The notes: generated by a model from the letters alone, not told the origin. DNA of 64,000 nucleotides from RAM1 sp943372515 (GCA_943372515.1 CALRYY010000004.1:1-64000), one strand, 5' to 3'; counted from the stretch's first letter, positions 51,747 to 60,985 are shown. Program-made: numbers and translations.

Positions 51747-52823
51747 TTATTTCCAGATATTGAATGGGGTCTGCATCCACAGGCCGACCACGACCAGCCA
51801 CACCAGCGTGACCGGGATGAAAATCTTCCAGCCCAGACGCATGATCTGGTCGTAGCGGTAGCGCGGGAATGTAGAGCGAACCCACAGGAACATGGTCACG
51901 ACACAGAAGGTCTTGATGCCAAGCCAGATCCAGCCGGGGATGAAGTCAAGGAATGCCACCGGTGACAGCCAGCCGCCCAGGAACATGATGACGGTCAGGA
52001 TGGAGACCAGCCACATGTTGGCGTATTCGGCCAGGAAGAACATGGCAAAGCTCATGCCCGAGTATTCGATCATGTGGCCCGCGACGATTTCGGATTCGCC
52101 CTCGACCACGTCAAACGGGTGACGGTTGGTTTCGGCCAGGCCCGACACAAAGTACACCACGAAGATCGGCAGCAGCGGCAGCCAGTTCCAGGACAGGAAG
52201 CTCAGGCCCATGTCAGCAAACATGCCCTTGCCCTGCCCCATGACGATGTCGGTCATGTTCAGGCTGGCCGACACCATGAGCACCACCACGAACGAAAAGC
52301 CCATGGCGATTTCGTAGCTCACCATCTGCGCCGATGCACGCAGAGCGCCCAGGAAGGCGTATTTGGAATTGGATGCCCAGCCAGCAATGATCACGCCATA
52401 CACCTCCAGCGAGGTAATGGCCATCAGGAACAACAGGCCGGCGTTGATGTTGGCCAGCGCCACATCAGGACCAAACGGGATCACGACCCACGCAGCCAGC
52501 GCCGGCATGATGGTCATGACCGGGCCCAGCAGGAAGAGGCCCTTGTTGGCCACCGTGGGCAGGATGATTTCCTTGGTCAGCAGCTTCAGTGCATCGGCAA
52601 TCGGCTGCAGCAGGCCCAGCGGGCCGATGCGGTTGGGGCCCACGCGGATCTGCGTGAAGCCAATGGCCTTGCGCTCCCACAGCGTGAGGTAAGCCACGGC
52701 GCCCATCAGCGGCGCGACCACGACCACGATCTTGATCAGGTTCCAGATGACGGGCCAGGCAATGCTGGTCCACCAGCCGGCGGCGAACAGACCCAGTCCC
52801 GTGTTGTAGATCATGTCGATCAT
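51747..52823 (-). CDS. nuoH: NADH-quinone oxidoreductase subunit H
   Basis: A 358-residue membrane subunit that joins the two arms and shapes the quinone channel. The cytosolic loops WERKAIGFTQIRVGPNRIGPLGLLQPIADALK near 51-82 and FAETNRHPFDVVEGESEIVAGHMIEYSGM near 228 are the conserved contacts. The start overlaps the nuoG stop (ATGA). Confidence 0.97.
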   Translation of the reverse strand: MIDMIYNTGLGLFAAGWWTSIAWPVIWNLIKIVVVVAPLMGAVAYLTLWERKAIGFTQIRVGPNRIGPLGLLQPIADALKLLTKEIILPTVANKGLFLLGPVMTIMPALAAWVVIPFGPDVALANINAGLLFLMAITSLEVYGVIIAGWASNSKYAFLGALRASAQMVSYEIAMGFSFVVVLMVSASLNMTDIVMGQGKGMFADMGLSFLSWNWLPLLPIFVVYFVSGLAETNRHPFDVVEGESEIVAGHMIEYSGMSFAMFFLAEYANMWLVSILTVIMFLGGWLSPVAFLDFIPGWIWLGIKTFCVVTMFLWVRSTFPRYRYDQIMRLGWKIFIPVTLVWLVVVGLWMQTPFNIWK

Positions 52824-54976
52824 GCGGCCACCTCTTCGCGGGCTGCGGGGTTGCGTGCGTCTGCCGTCATCTGCAACGACACCGCGCGGCGCACGATGCC
52901 ATCCAGCTGATAGATGGACGCCACCACAGGCGCTGCGCCCGCAGCAACCAGGTTGATCGCAGCGCTGGTCGTGTTGTCCAGCTTGCCGGCGGCCACCTGC
53001 GATTGACCTGCATCCTGCGTACCACGAGCCTGGTTGAGCACGTCCTGCGACGACTCGAATTCAAAGCCCGGCACACCCATCAGGTTGGCCAGCACGCGCA
53101 GCACCTTCCAGGCCGGGCGCGTTTCGCCCAGCGGCTTGACGACAGCGTGGAAGCCTTGCACACGGCCCTCGGCATTGACGAAAGTGCCCGACGTTTCAGT
53201 GAACGGGGCAATGGGCAGCAGCACGTCGCTGATGTCCATGTTGGCCTTGAAGGGGCTGAGTGTCACAACCATCTGGGCCTTGCCCAGGGCTGCGGCGCCT
53301 TGCGCGCCGGCGGCACTGTCAAAGCGCGGCTCGGTGTTGAGCAAGAGCACGGCCTTCAACGCGCCACCCAACATCTGACCGGCATTCAGCCCGCCGTTGC
53401 CGGGCTGCGCGCCTGCGAGCTGTGCACCCACGGTGTTGGCGGCTTCCGTCAGGTAACCCACGGTTGCGCCGGTTTGCTGGCCGATCCAGTTGGCAAGCGC
53501 CAGCAGGCTGGATGCCGCAGCGTGGTGTGCAGCGGCGTTACCCAACAGCACGGCCTTGCGCTCGCCGCCCAGCAGCGACTGCGCGATGGCTTTGGCCGCG
53601 TCGGTGGCGTTGCCAGCGGCTGGCGCATCCACACCCTTGTCAGCGGCAATGGCGGCTGCAATGTCAGCCAGCGCCTGCGCCCAGCCTGCAGCGGGAACGA
53701 CGGCACTGTGGGCCAGTGGCATGGCCCATTCAGGCGCCGTGTCGGTGATGGCGCAGACTTTGCCGCCCTTCTTGATGGCCTGGCGGATGCGCTGCGCGAA
53801 CAGCGGATGGTCCTTGCGCAGGTTGGAGCCCACGACCAGCACGCGTTGCAGTGAGGACAGCGATACGATGGAGGTGCCCAGCCACCGCGCCGCAGGCGCG
53901 CTCACGTTCTCGCCTTCGGCTTGCAGGAATTCGGCGTTACGCAGGCGGTAGTCGATGTTTTCGCTGCCCAGGCCGCGCATCAGCGCGCCGGCCAGGTACA
54001 GCTCTTCCACCGTGCTGTGCGGGCTGGCCAGGGTGCCGATGCTTTGCGCGCCGTGATCGGTCTTGATCTGGCGCAGGCCATTGGCCACGTATTCAAGTGC
54101 TGTTTGCCAGTCGACTGTTTTCCATTCGCCACCCTGCTTGAGCATGGGGGCGGTCAGGCGGTCGTCGCCGTTGAGCGCCTCGTACGAGAAGCGGTCGCGG
54201 TCAGCGATCCAGCATTCGTTGACGTCTTCGTTTTCCAGCGGAACCACGCGCATGACCTTGTTGTTCTTGACCTGGATGATCAGGTTGGAACCTGTGGAGT
54301 CGTGCGGGCTGACCGACTTGCGCCGGCTCAGCTCCCAGGTGCGGGCGCTGTAACGGAACGGCTTGCTCGTGAGCGCACCCACCGGGCAGATGTCGATCAT
54401 GTTGCCCGACAGCTCGGAGTCGATCGTGTCGCTGACGATGGTCGTGATCTCGGAATGCTCGCCGCGATGGATCATGCCCAGCTCCATCACGCCGGCCACC
54501 TCCTGGCCGAAGCGCACGCAGCGGGTGCAATGGATGCAGCGGCTCATTTCCTGCATGGAAATCAGCGGACCCACGTCCTTGACTGGCACCACGCGCTTTT
54601 CTTCGTCGTAGCGCGAAGAAGAAGCGCCGTAGCCCACGGCCAGGTCCTGCAGCTGGCATTCGCCGCCCTGGTCGCAAATGGGGCAGTCCAGCGGGTGGTT
54701 GATCAGCAAAAACTCCATGACCGACTGCTGGGCCTTGATGGCCTTGTCGCTCTTGGTGCGAACGATCATGCCCTGCGTGACGGGCGTGGCGCAGGCCGGC
54801 ATGGGCTTGGGCGCCTTTTCCACATCAACCAGGCACATGCGGCAGTTGGCCGCAATGGACAGCTTCTTGTGATAGCAGAAGTGCGGAATGTACGTGCCCG
54901 CCTTGTCGGCCGCATGCATGATCATGCTGCCTTCGGTGATCTCCACCTTCTTGCCGTCGAGTTCTATTTCAACCAT
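52820..54976 (-). CDS. nuoG: NADH-quinone oxidoreductase subunit G
   Basis: A 718-residue peripheral-arm subunit. The N-terminal ferredoxin domain has C34, C45, C48 and C62 for the [2Fe-2S] cluster; N5 has H94, C98, C101 and C107; N4 has C147, C150, C153 and C197. The region where E. coli and Thermus carry the N7 cysteines reads RRKSVSPHDSTGS (about 218-230), with Ser and Asp instead of Cys, so N7 is absent as in mitochondria and Paracoccus. The C-terminal molybdopterin-oxidoreductase-like part has lost its cofactor. It lies 16 bases after nuoF. Confidence 0.96.
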   Translation of the reverse strand: MVEIELDGKKVEITEGSMIMHAADKAGTYIPHFCYHKKLSIAANCRMCLVDVEKAPKPMPACATPVTQGMIVRTKSDKAIKAQQSVMEFLLINHPLDCPICDQGGECQLQDLAVGYGASSSRYDEEKRVVPVKDVGPLISMQEMSRCIHCTRCVRFGQEVAGVMELGMIHRGEHSEITTIVSDTIDSELSGNMIDICPVGALTSKPFRYSARTWELSRRKSVSPHDSTGSNLIIQVKNNKVMRVVPLENEDVNECWIADRDRFSYEALNGDDRLTAPMLKQGGEWKTVDWQTALEYVANGLRQIKTDHGAQSIGTLASPHSTVEELYLAGALMRGLGSENIDYRLRNAEFLQAEGENVSAPAARWLGTSIVSLSSLQRVLVVGSNLRKDHPLFAQRIRQAIKKGGKVCAITDTAPEWAMPLAHSAVVPAAGWAQALADIAAAIAADKGVDAPAAGNATDAAKAIAQSLLGGERKAVLLGNAAAHHAAASSLLALANWIGQQTGATVGYLTEAANTVGAQLAGAQPGNGGLNAGQMLGGALKAVLLLNTEPRFDSAAGAQGAAALGKAQMVVTLSPFKANMDISDVLLPIAPFTETSGTFVNAEGRVQGFHAVVKPLGETRPAWKVLRVLANLMGVPGFEFESSQDVLNQARGTQDAGQSQVAAGKLDNTTSAAINLVAAGAAPVVASIYQLDGIVRRAVSLQMTADARNPAAREEVAA

Positions 54977-54992
54977 GAGGGTGCTTTCCGGG

Positions 54993-56330
54993 TCAGGCCT
55001 GCGCGGCTTCTGGCTTCTTGTTCTGGATCATTGCCTCGAACTCGGGGCGGAAGTGCTTGATCATGGCGCGCACCGGCATGGCCGCTGCGTCGCCCAGTGC
55101 GCAAATCGTGCGGCCCTGGATGTTGTCGGCAATGGAGTTCAGCAGGTCCATGTCGCCCGGCTTGCCGTGGCCCGTGTGGATGCGGTCCACCAGGCGCCAG
55201 AGCCAGCCCGTGCCTTCGCGGCACGGCGTGCACTGGCCGCATGATTCATGCATGTAGAAGTACGACAGGCGCTTGAGCGATTCGACCATGCAGCGGGTGT
55301 CGTCCATCACGATGACCGCGCCCGAGCCCAGCATGGAGCCGGCCTTGGCGATGGAGTCGTAGTCCATCGTGCACTCCATCATGATGTGCGCCGGCAGCAC
55401 CGGGGCGGACGAACCGCCAGGGATCACGGCCTTGAGCGTGCGGCCCTTGCGCACACCACCGGCCAACTCCAGCAGCTTGCTGAAGGGGGTGCCCAACGGC
55501 ACTTCGTAGTTGCCGGGCAATTCCACGTCACCCGAGACCGAATAGATCTTGGTGCCACCGTTGTTGGGCTTGCCCACTTCCAGGAAGGCCTGGCCGCCGT
55601 TGCGGATGATCCAGGGCACCGCTGCAAAGGTCTCGGTGTTGTTGATGGTGGTGGGCTTGCCGTACAGGCCAAAGCTGGCGGGGAAAGGCGGCTTGAAGCG
55701 AGGCTGGCCCTTCTTGCCTTCCAGCGATTCGAGCAGAGCGGTTTCTTCGCCGCAGATGTAGGCACCAAAGCCATGGCTTGCATGCAGCTGGAAGCTGAAG
55801 TTGCTGCCCATGATCTTGTCACCCAGGTAGCCGGCCGCCCGGGCCTCTTCCAGCGCTTCCTCGAAGCGGTCGTAGGTGTCGAAGATCTCGCCGTGGATGT
55901 AGTTGTAGCCAACCGTGATACCCATCGCATAGGCGGCGATGGCCATGCCTTCAATGACCTGGTGCGGGTTGTACTGCAGGATGTCGCGGTCCTTGCAGGT
56001 GCCCGGCTCGCCTTCGTCGGAGTTGCACACCAGGTATTTTTGCCCCGGGAACTGGCGGGGCATGAAGCTCCACTTCAGGCCCGTGGGAAAGCCCGCACCG
56101 CCGCGGCCACGCAGCGCCGATTCCTTGACGGTGGCAATGACCTGGTCTTGCGTCAGGCCTTCGGACAAAATTTTCTTCAGCGCCTTGTAGCCGTCGCGCG
56201 CTTCGTAATCCTTCAGGCGCCAGTTGCTGCCGTCCAGATCCTTGTAGATCTGCGGGCTGATGTGGCGACCGTGAAAGCAGGTCTGAACACCTGTGGCCTT
56301 GAACTGGGAGAGGATTTGATCAGCGTTCAT
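54993..56330 (-). CDS. nuoF: NADH-quinone oxidoreductase subunit F
   Basis: A 445-residue subunit with the NADH and FMN sites and cluster N3. FMN binding is seen in LRGRGGAGFPTGLKW near 73, NADH contacts in CNSDEGEPGTCKDRDI near 102 and GAYICGEETALLESLEGKKGQPR near 189. N3 ligands are in HESCGQCTPCREG near 359. The start overlaps the nuoE stop (ATGA). Confidence 0.97.
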   Translation of the reverse strand: MNADQILSQFKATGVQTCFHGRHISPQIYKDLDGSNWRLKDYEARDGYKALKKILSEGLTQDQVIATVKESALRGRGGAGFPTGLKWSFMPRQFPGQKYLVCNSDEGEPGTCKDRDILQYNPHQVIEGMAIAAYAMGITVGYNYIHGEIFDTYDRFEEALEEARAAGYLGDKIMGSNFSFQLHASHGFGAYICGEETALLESLEGKKGQPRFKPPFPASFGLYGKPTTINNTETFAAVPWIIRNGGQAFLEVGKPNNGGTKIYSVSGDVELPGNYEVPLGTPFSKLLELAGGVRKGRTLKAVIPGGSSAPVLPAHIMMECTMDYDSIAKAGSMLGSGAVIVMDDTRCMVESLKRLSYFYMHESCGQCTPCREGTGWLWRLVDRIHTGHGKPGDMDLLNSIADNIQGRTICALGDAAAMPVRAMIKHFRPEFEAMIQNKKPEAAQA

Positions 56331-56812
56331 GCGGATGCACCTTTCAGGCCATCAATCAGCTGGTCGAGCTTGTCATTGCTCATGAAGCTGCACATGGTGC
56401 GGTCGTTGACCAGCATCACCGGCGAATCGGCGCAGGCGCCCAGGCATTCGCTTTGCTGCAAGGTGAACAGGCCGTCGGCCGTGGTGCCGCCCATTTCAAC
56501 ACCGAGCTTTTCGCACAAATGGTTCAGGGCCTTTTGCCCATCGCGCAGCTGACACGGCAGGTTGGTGCAGACGTTGAGCTTGAACTTGCCCACCGGCTGC
56601 TGGTTGTACATGTTGTAAAAGGTCGTGACCTCGTGCACGGCGATCGGCGCCATGCCCAGGTAGTCGGCCACAAGGCGCTCGCTCGCTATGCTGACGTGGC
56701 CCTCTTCCTGCTGCACGATGGCCAAGCAGGCCATGACGGCGGACTGCTTCTGGTCAACGGGGTATTTGGCGACTTCGCGGTCGAAGCGCGCGCGGGTAGC
56801 TTCTGAAATCAT
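56327..56812 (-). CDS. nuoE: NADH-quinone oxidoreductase subunit E
   Basis: A 161-residue thioredoxin-like subunit with the N1a [2Fe-2S] cluster: C82 and C87 in VCTNLPCQL and C123 and C127 in SECLGACADSP. It pairs with NuoF. Start and stop both overlap neighbours by four bases. Confidence 0.97.
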   Translation of the reverse strand: MISEATRARFDREVAKYPVDQKQSAVMACLAIVQQEEGHVSIASERLVADYLGMAPIAVHEVTTFYNMYNQQPVGKFKLNVCTNLPCQLRDGQKALNHLCEKLGVEMGGTTADGLFTLQQSECLGACADSPVMLVNDRTMCSFMSNDKLDQLIDGLKGASA

Positions 56813-58062
56813 CGGTCGATTTCCCCAAACACAATGTCCATGGTGCCAATGATGGCCACGGCGTCGGCAATCATGTGGCCACGCCCCATCTCGTCCAGTG
56901 CCGCCAGATGCGGGAAGCCGGGGGCGCGAATCTTCAGGCGGTACGGCTTGTTGGCGCCGTCGCTCACCAGGTAAATGCCGAACTCACCCTTGGGGTGCTC
57001 GACAGCGGCGTAGGCCTCGCCTTCGGGCACGTGAAAGCCTTCGGTGAAAAGCTTGAAGTGATGGATCAGCTCTTCCATGTTGGACTTCATGGATTCGCGT
57101 GACGGCGCGGCGACCTTGTGGTTGTCAGTGATGACGGGGCCAGGGTTGGCGCGCAGCCAGTCCACGCACTGCTTGATGATGCGGTTGGACTGGCGCATCT
57201 CGGCCACGCGAACCAGGTAGCGGTCGTAGCAGTCGCCGGTCTTGCCGATCGGGATGTCGAAGTCCATGCGGTCGTACACGTCGTACGGCTGCTGCTTGCG
57301 CAAGTCCCATGCAATGCCGGAGCCGCGCAGCATGGCGCCGGTGAAGCCCAGGTTCAGCGCGCGCTCGGGCGTCACCACGCCAATACCGACCGTGCGCTGC
57401 TTCCAGATGCGGTTGTCGGTCAGCAGGGTTTCGTATTCGTCCACGTAGGTCGGGAAACGCTTGGTGAAGTCTTCAATGAAGTCCAGCAGCGATCCCTGGC
57501 GGTTGTCGTTCAGGCGGTCGATGGCGCGCTGGTTTTTGACCTTGCTGACCTTGTACTGCGGCATGCTGTCGGGCAGGTCACGGTACACCCCGCCAGGGCG
57601 GAAGTACGCCGCGTGCATGCGCGCACCGGATACCGCCTCGTACATGTCGAACAGGTCTTCACGCTCGCGGAAGCAGTAGATCAGCATGTTCATTGCGCCG
57701 CAGTCCAGCCCGTGCGCGCCCAGCCACAGCAGGTGGTTCAGCAGCCGGGTGATCTCGGAGAACATCACGCGGATGTACTGCGCACGCTCAGGCACTTCAA
57801 TGCCCATGAGCTTTTCAATGGCCAGGCAGTACGCATGCTCGTTGGCCATCATCGACACGTAATCGAGCCGGTCCATGTAGGGCAGCGACTGGATGTAGGT
57901 CTTGCTTTCGGCCAGCTTCTCGGTGGCGCGGTGCAGCAGGCCGATATGCGGGTCGGCGCGCTGGATGACCTCGCCGTCCAGCTCCAGTACCAGGCGCAGC
58001 ACGCCGTGGGCCGCCGGGTGCTGGGGGCCGAAGTTAAGGGTGTAGTTCTTGATCTCAGCCAT
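56809..58062 (-). CDS. nuoD: NADH-quinone oxidoreductase subunit D
   Basis: A 417-residue 49-kDa subunit that lines the quinone pocket. FGPQHPAAHGVLRLVLELDGE near 12 holds the quinone-contacting His, and the segment PYMDRLDYVSMMANEHAYCLAIEKL follows. It is separate from nuoC here, unlike the NuoCD fusion of E. coli. It overlaps nuoC by one base (TAATG) and nuoE by four. Confidence 0.98.
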   Translation of the reverse strand: MAEIKNYTLNFGPQHPAAHGVLRLVLELDGEVIQRADPHIGLLHRATEKLAESKTYIQSLPYMDRLDYVSMMANEHAYCLAIEKLMGIEVPERAQYIRVMFSEITRLLNHLLWLGAHGLDCGAMNMLIYCFREREDLFDMYEAVSGARMHAAYFRPGGVYRDLPDSMPQYKVSKVKNQRAIDRLNDNRQGSLLDFIEDFTKRFPTYVDEYETLLTDNRIWKQRTVGIGVVTPERALNLGFTGAMLRGSGIAWDLRKQQPYDVYDRMDFDIPIGKTGDCYDRYLVRVAEMRQSNRIIKQCVDWLRANPGPVITDNHKVAAPSRESMKSNMEELIHHFKLFTEGFHVPEGEAYAAVEHPKGEFGIYLVSDGANKPYRLKIRAPGFPHLAALDEMGRGHMIADAVAIIGTMDIVFGEIDR

Positions 58063-58670
58063 TACTGGATGCCGCCGTAGTTGTCTTCGCGGATGATGCG
58101 CGGCGTAATTTCACGCGGCTCGATCGTTACGGGCTGGTAGATCACGCGCTTGCTTTCGGGGTCGTAGCGCATCTCAACGTGGCCCGAGGTCGGGAAGTCC
58201 TTGCGGAAAGGGTGACCAATGAAGCCGTAGTCTGTCAGGATGCGGCGCAGGTCGGCGTGGCCTTCAAAGACGATGCCGAACAGGTCAAACGCCTCGCGCT
58301 CGAACCAGTTGGCCGCGCCCCAGACCTCGTTGACAGACGCCACCACGGGCAGGTCGTCATCCGGCAAAAACACCTTGAGCCGCACCCGCTGGTTCAGGCT
58401 GACCGACAGCAGGTGCACCGCCACGCAGTAGCGCGCGCCGTCCCAGCGGCCCTGGCCGTATTCGGAATAGTCCAGGCCACACAAGTCGATCATTTGCTCG
58501 AACTTGCAGCCATCAGCGTCGCGCAACAGCGTTGCAGCTTCCAGGTAATCGGCCGCAGACACCACCACGGTGACCTCGCCCAGCCGGACGGAAATGTTCT
58601 TGGCCCTTGCACCCAGCGCAGCAGCGACTGCTTCCTGGGTAGTTTCGGGGCGAACGGCAAATACGGTCAT
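58062..58670 (-). CDS. nuoC: NADH-quinone oxidoreductase subunit C
   Basis: A 202-residue 30-kDa subunit. The conserved FEREAFDLFGIVFEGHADLRRILTDYGFIGHPFRKDFP motif occupies about 122-160. It structurally supports NuoD and NuoB. It starts nine bases after nuoB and ends on the base where the nuoD start begins. Confidence 0.97.
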   Translation of the reverse strand: MTVFAVRPETTQEAVAAALGARAKNISVRLGEVTVVVSAADYLEAATLLRDADGCKFEQMIDLCGLDYSEYGQGRWDGARYCVAVHLLSVSLNQRVRLKVFLPDDDLPVVASVNEVWGAANWFEREAFDLFGIVFEGHADLRRILTDYGFIGHPFRKDFPTSGHVEMRYDPESKRVIYQPVTIEPREITPRIIREDNYGGIQ

Positions 58671-58679
58671 CTGTTCCCC

Positions 58680-59159
58680 TCAGGCGCGCGCAATGGTCTG
58701 CGTGCGGCGGATCTTCTGCTGCAGCTGGATGATCCCGTACAGCAGGGCCTCAGCCGTGGGCGGGCAGCCCGGCACGTACACGTCCACCGGCACGATGCGG
58801 TCACAGCCGCGCACAACCGAGTAGCTGTAGTGGTAGTAGCCGCCGCCGTTGGCGCAGGAGCCCATGGACAGGACCCAGCGCGGCTCGGGCATCTGGTCGT
58901 AGACCTTGCGCAGAGCTGGCGCCATCTTGTTGCACAGCGTGCCAGCCACGATCATCAGGTCCGACTGTCGCGGGCTGGGGCGAAACAGCATGCCGAAGCG
59001 GTCGATGTCGTAGCGCGCGGCGCCCGCGTGCATCATTTCAACAGCGCAGCAGGCCAGACCAAACGTCATGGGCCACAGCGAGCCGGTCTTGGCCCAGTTG
59101 ATGACGGAGTCCACCGTGGTGGTGACTACGCCTTCTTTGAGGATGCCTTCGATTGCCAT
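58680..59159 (-). CDS. nuoB: NADH-quinone oxidoreductase subunit B
   Basis: A 159-residue subunit with terminal cluster N2, bound by C37 and C38 (GLACCAVEMM), C102 (SMGSCANGGGYY) and C132 (VPGCPPTAEAL). It hands electrons to quinone at the interface with NuoD. The start is three bases from the nuoA stop. Confidence 0.98.
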   Translation of the reverse strand: MAIEGILKEGVVTTTVDSVINWAKTGSLWPMTFGLACCAVEMMHAGAARYDIDRFGMLFRPSPRQSDLMIVAGTLCNKMAPALRKVYDQMPEPRWVLSMGSCANGGGYYHYSYSVVRGCDRIVPVDVYVPGCPPTAEALLYGIIQLQQKIRRTQTIARA

Positions 59160-59162
59160 GTT

Positions 59163-59522
59163 TTATTCCCAGTCCAGGGCGCCTTTTTTCCACTCGTAGA
59201 TGAAGCCCACGACGAGGATGCCCAGAAAAACCATCATGGCCCAGAAGCCGGTCGGACCAATTTCCTTGAGCGCCACAGCCCAGGGGAAAAGGAACGCGAT
59301 TTCCAGGTCGAACAGGATGAACAGGATGGCCACGAGGTAGTAGCGCACGTCAAACTTCATGCGCGCGTCTTCAAAGGCCTCGAAGCCGCATTCGTAAGGG
59401 GAGTTTTTGGCGGTGTCGGGGCGGTTGGGGCCCAGCAGCCAGCCCAACGCCTGGGGCAGCACGCCCACCGCCACACCGACCAGGATGAACAAGAGGACAG
59501 GGAGGTACTGATCGAGGTTCAT
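59163..59522 (-). CDS. nuoA: NADH-quinone oxidoreductase subunit A
   Basis: A 119-residue three-helix membrane subunit, first of the complex I operon. SPYECGFEAFEDARMKFDVRYYLVAILFILFDLEIAFLFPW is the signature loop and helix, with the Cys near 45. A stem-loop lies only 26 bases before the start and no strong Shine-Dalgarno sequence is visible, so the operon may be read from an upstream promoter through the tRNA. Confidence 0.97.
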   Translation of the reverse strand: MNLDQYLPVLLFILVGVAVGVLPQALGWLLGPNRPDTAKNSPYECGFEAFEDARMKFDVRYYLVAILFILFDLEIAFLFPWAVALKEIGPTGFWAMMVFLGILVVGFIYEWKKGALDWE

Positions 59523-59548
59523 CTTGAGGTTCAGGTCACCGCTTTGAA

Positions 59549-59570
59549 CCTGCCGGGTCAGCCCGGCAGG
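59549..59570 (-). terminator. Stem-loop between tRNA-Leu and nuoA
   Basis: CCTGCCGGG (59549-59557) pairs perfectly with CCCGGCAGG (59562-59570) around a four-base loop. On the minus strand it follows the tRNA by nine bases and no T-run comes after it. It may shape the 3' end of the tRNA precursor, attenuate transcription into nuo, or act as a leader structure of nuoA. Confidence 0.5.
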
Positions 59571-59579
59571 CTATCTTGT

Positions 59580-59664
59580 TGGTGCCGTCGGCGAGACTCG
59601 AACTCGCACAGCTTTCGCCACTACCCCCTCAAGATAGCGTGTCTACCAATTTCACCACGACGGC
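59580..59664 (-). tRNA. tRNA-Leu (anticodon GAG)
   Basis: The minus strand folds into a complete class II tRNA: acceptor strands GCCGTCG (59664-59658) and CGACGGC (59590-59584), a D-arm, an anticodon stem CTATC/GGTAG enclosing the loop TTGAGGG with anticodon GAG, a long variable arm and a T-arm with GTTCGAGTC. The 3' CCA is encoded. It reads CUC and CUU leucine codons. The secG-tRNA-Leu(GAG) neighbourhood is also found in E. coli. Confidence 0.95.
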
Positions 59665-59746
59665 GGTTTTTGTTGCCCGGATGGCATGAGGAATCTTTCG
59701 ACTTTTGGCTTTCCGGACAGCATAGGAGTTTACCCTGAAATCCCCT

Positions 59747-59765
59747 CTGTTCCCGCTGGGAACAG
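59747..59765 (-). terminator. Stem-loop downstream of secG
   Basis: CTGTTCCC (59747-59754) pairs with GGGAACAG (59758-59765) around a three-base loop, 17 bases after the secG stop. No T-run follows on the minus strand, so partial termination or RNA processing before the tRNA is the likelier role. Confidence 0.45.
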
Positions 59766-59782
59766 GCGAATTCAGACGTGCC

Positions 59783-60199
59783 TTACTTGGTCGGAATCTG
59801 CACTGCGCCGGATGCACCGACGGCAGGTGCCGGGGCGGCAACCGGTGCCGGCGTGGCCGGTGCGGTGGTGCCCGGAATCTGCGCCGCGCCCGAGGCCGCA
59901 GGTGCAGGCACGGGTGCGGTCACGGACGTGCGCTCCAGCACGCTGCCCGAATCCGCAGGGCGCAGGTTGCCAAAGTACGCCAGCAACAGCGTGCAGGCAA
60001 AGAAGACCGTCGCCAGCACCCCGGTGGCACGTGACATGAAGTTGGCACTGCCGCTGGCGCCAAACAGGCTGCCGGAGCCGCCGCTGCCGAATGCGGCGCC
60101 CATGTCGGCGCCTTTGCCATGCTGGATCAGGATCAGGCCGATCATGACCAGTGCGGCAATCATCTGCACAGCCAGAAGGATGGTGAGGAACACGTTCAT
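59783..60199 (-). CDS. secG: Protein translocase subunit SecG
   Basis: The small SecYEG subunit that assists SecA-driven export, 138 residues. Two helices flank the conserved cytoplasmic loop LIQHGKGADMGAAFGSGGSGSLFGASGSANFMSRAT (about 25-60). The C-terminal 55 or so residues after the second helix are Ala/Pro-rich with a repeated SGA(A/V)QIP unit, longer than in E. coli SecG. It starts 32 bases after tpiA in the usual order. Confidence 0.95.
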   Translation of the reverse strand: MNVFLTILLAVQMIAALVMIGLILIQHGKGADMGAAFGSGGSGSLFGASGSANFMSRATGVLATVFFACTLLLAYFGNLRPADSGSVLERTSVTAPVPAPAASGAAQIPGTTAPATPAPVAAPAPAVGASGAVQIPTK

Positions 60200-60231
60200 T
60201 CAATAACTCCTAAATTCAGGGCAACCGGCGC

Positions 60232-60981
60232 TCAGGCGCGGCCGGCTGCAGCAACAATCGTCAGGAAATCGGCAGCCTTCAGCGACGCACCGCCGATCAG
60301 GCCACCATCAATGTCGGGTTGACCCAGCAGCGCGGCCGCGTTGGCTGCATTCATGCTGCCTCCGTACAGGATCTGCACGCGGTCGGCCTGGGGGGTGGCA
60401 GCTTTGAGCTGTGCACGCAGCACGGCGTGTACGGCCTGCGCCATCTCGGGCGAGGCCGTCTTGCCGGTGCCGATGGCCCATACGGGTTCATAGGCCACGA
60501 CCAGCTCGCTGATGCAGTGACCATTGGTGTGGATCACGGCGGCCAGCTGGCGCTTGACGACCTCCTCGGTGCGGCCTGCCTCGCGCTCGGCAAGGGTTTC
60601 ACCCACACAGACGATGGGCGTGATGCCCTGCGCCAGCGCGGCCTTGGCCTTGTCGGCCACCAGCGTGTCGGTTTCCCCGTGGTACTGGCGACGCTCCGAA
60701 TGGCCCACGATGGCGTAACGCACGCCGAATTCGCGCAGCATGGCGGCCGACACCTCGCCGGTGTAGGCGCCCTTGTCATGCGCCGACACATCCTGCGCAC
60801 CCAGCTCCAGCGCCGACGATGCGCGCAGCATCTGCAGCTGGGCCAGGTACGGCGCCGGCACACAGACGGCCACGGCGCAACCGGGCGTGCCCAGACCGGC
60901 CAGCACGCCGCGAACGAGGCTGTCATTGGCCTCAATGCTGCCGTTCATCTTCCAGTTGCCCGCGATCAGTTTTTTCTTCAT
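60232..60981 (-). CDS. tpiA: Triose-phosphate isomerase
   Basis: A 249-residue glycolytic and gluconeogenic enzyme that interconverts dihydroxyacetone phosphate and glyceraldehyde 3-phosphate. Active-site residues K11 (GNWKMNG), H94 (IVGHSERRQ) and E165 (AYEPVWAIGTG) and the phosphate loops GGSMNAANA and GGLIGGASLKA are all intact. It follows the quinone oxidoreductase gene by four bases. Confidence 0.97.
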   Translation of the reverse strand: MKKKLIAGNWKMNGSIEANDSLVRGVLAGLGTPGCAVAVCVPAPYLAQLQMLRASSALELGAQDVSAHDKGAYTGEVSAAMLREFGVRYAIVGHSERRQYHGETDTLVADKAKAALAQGITPIVCVGETLAEREAGRTEEVVKRQLAAVIHTNGHCISELVVAYEPVWAIGTGKTASPEMAQAVHAVLRAQLKAATPQADRVQILYGGSMNAANAAALLGQPDIDGGLIGGASLKAADFLTIVAAAGRA

Positions 60982-60985
60982 GGAT

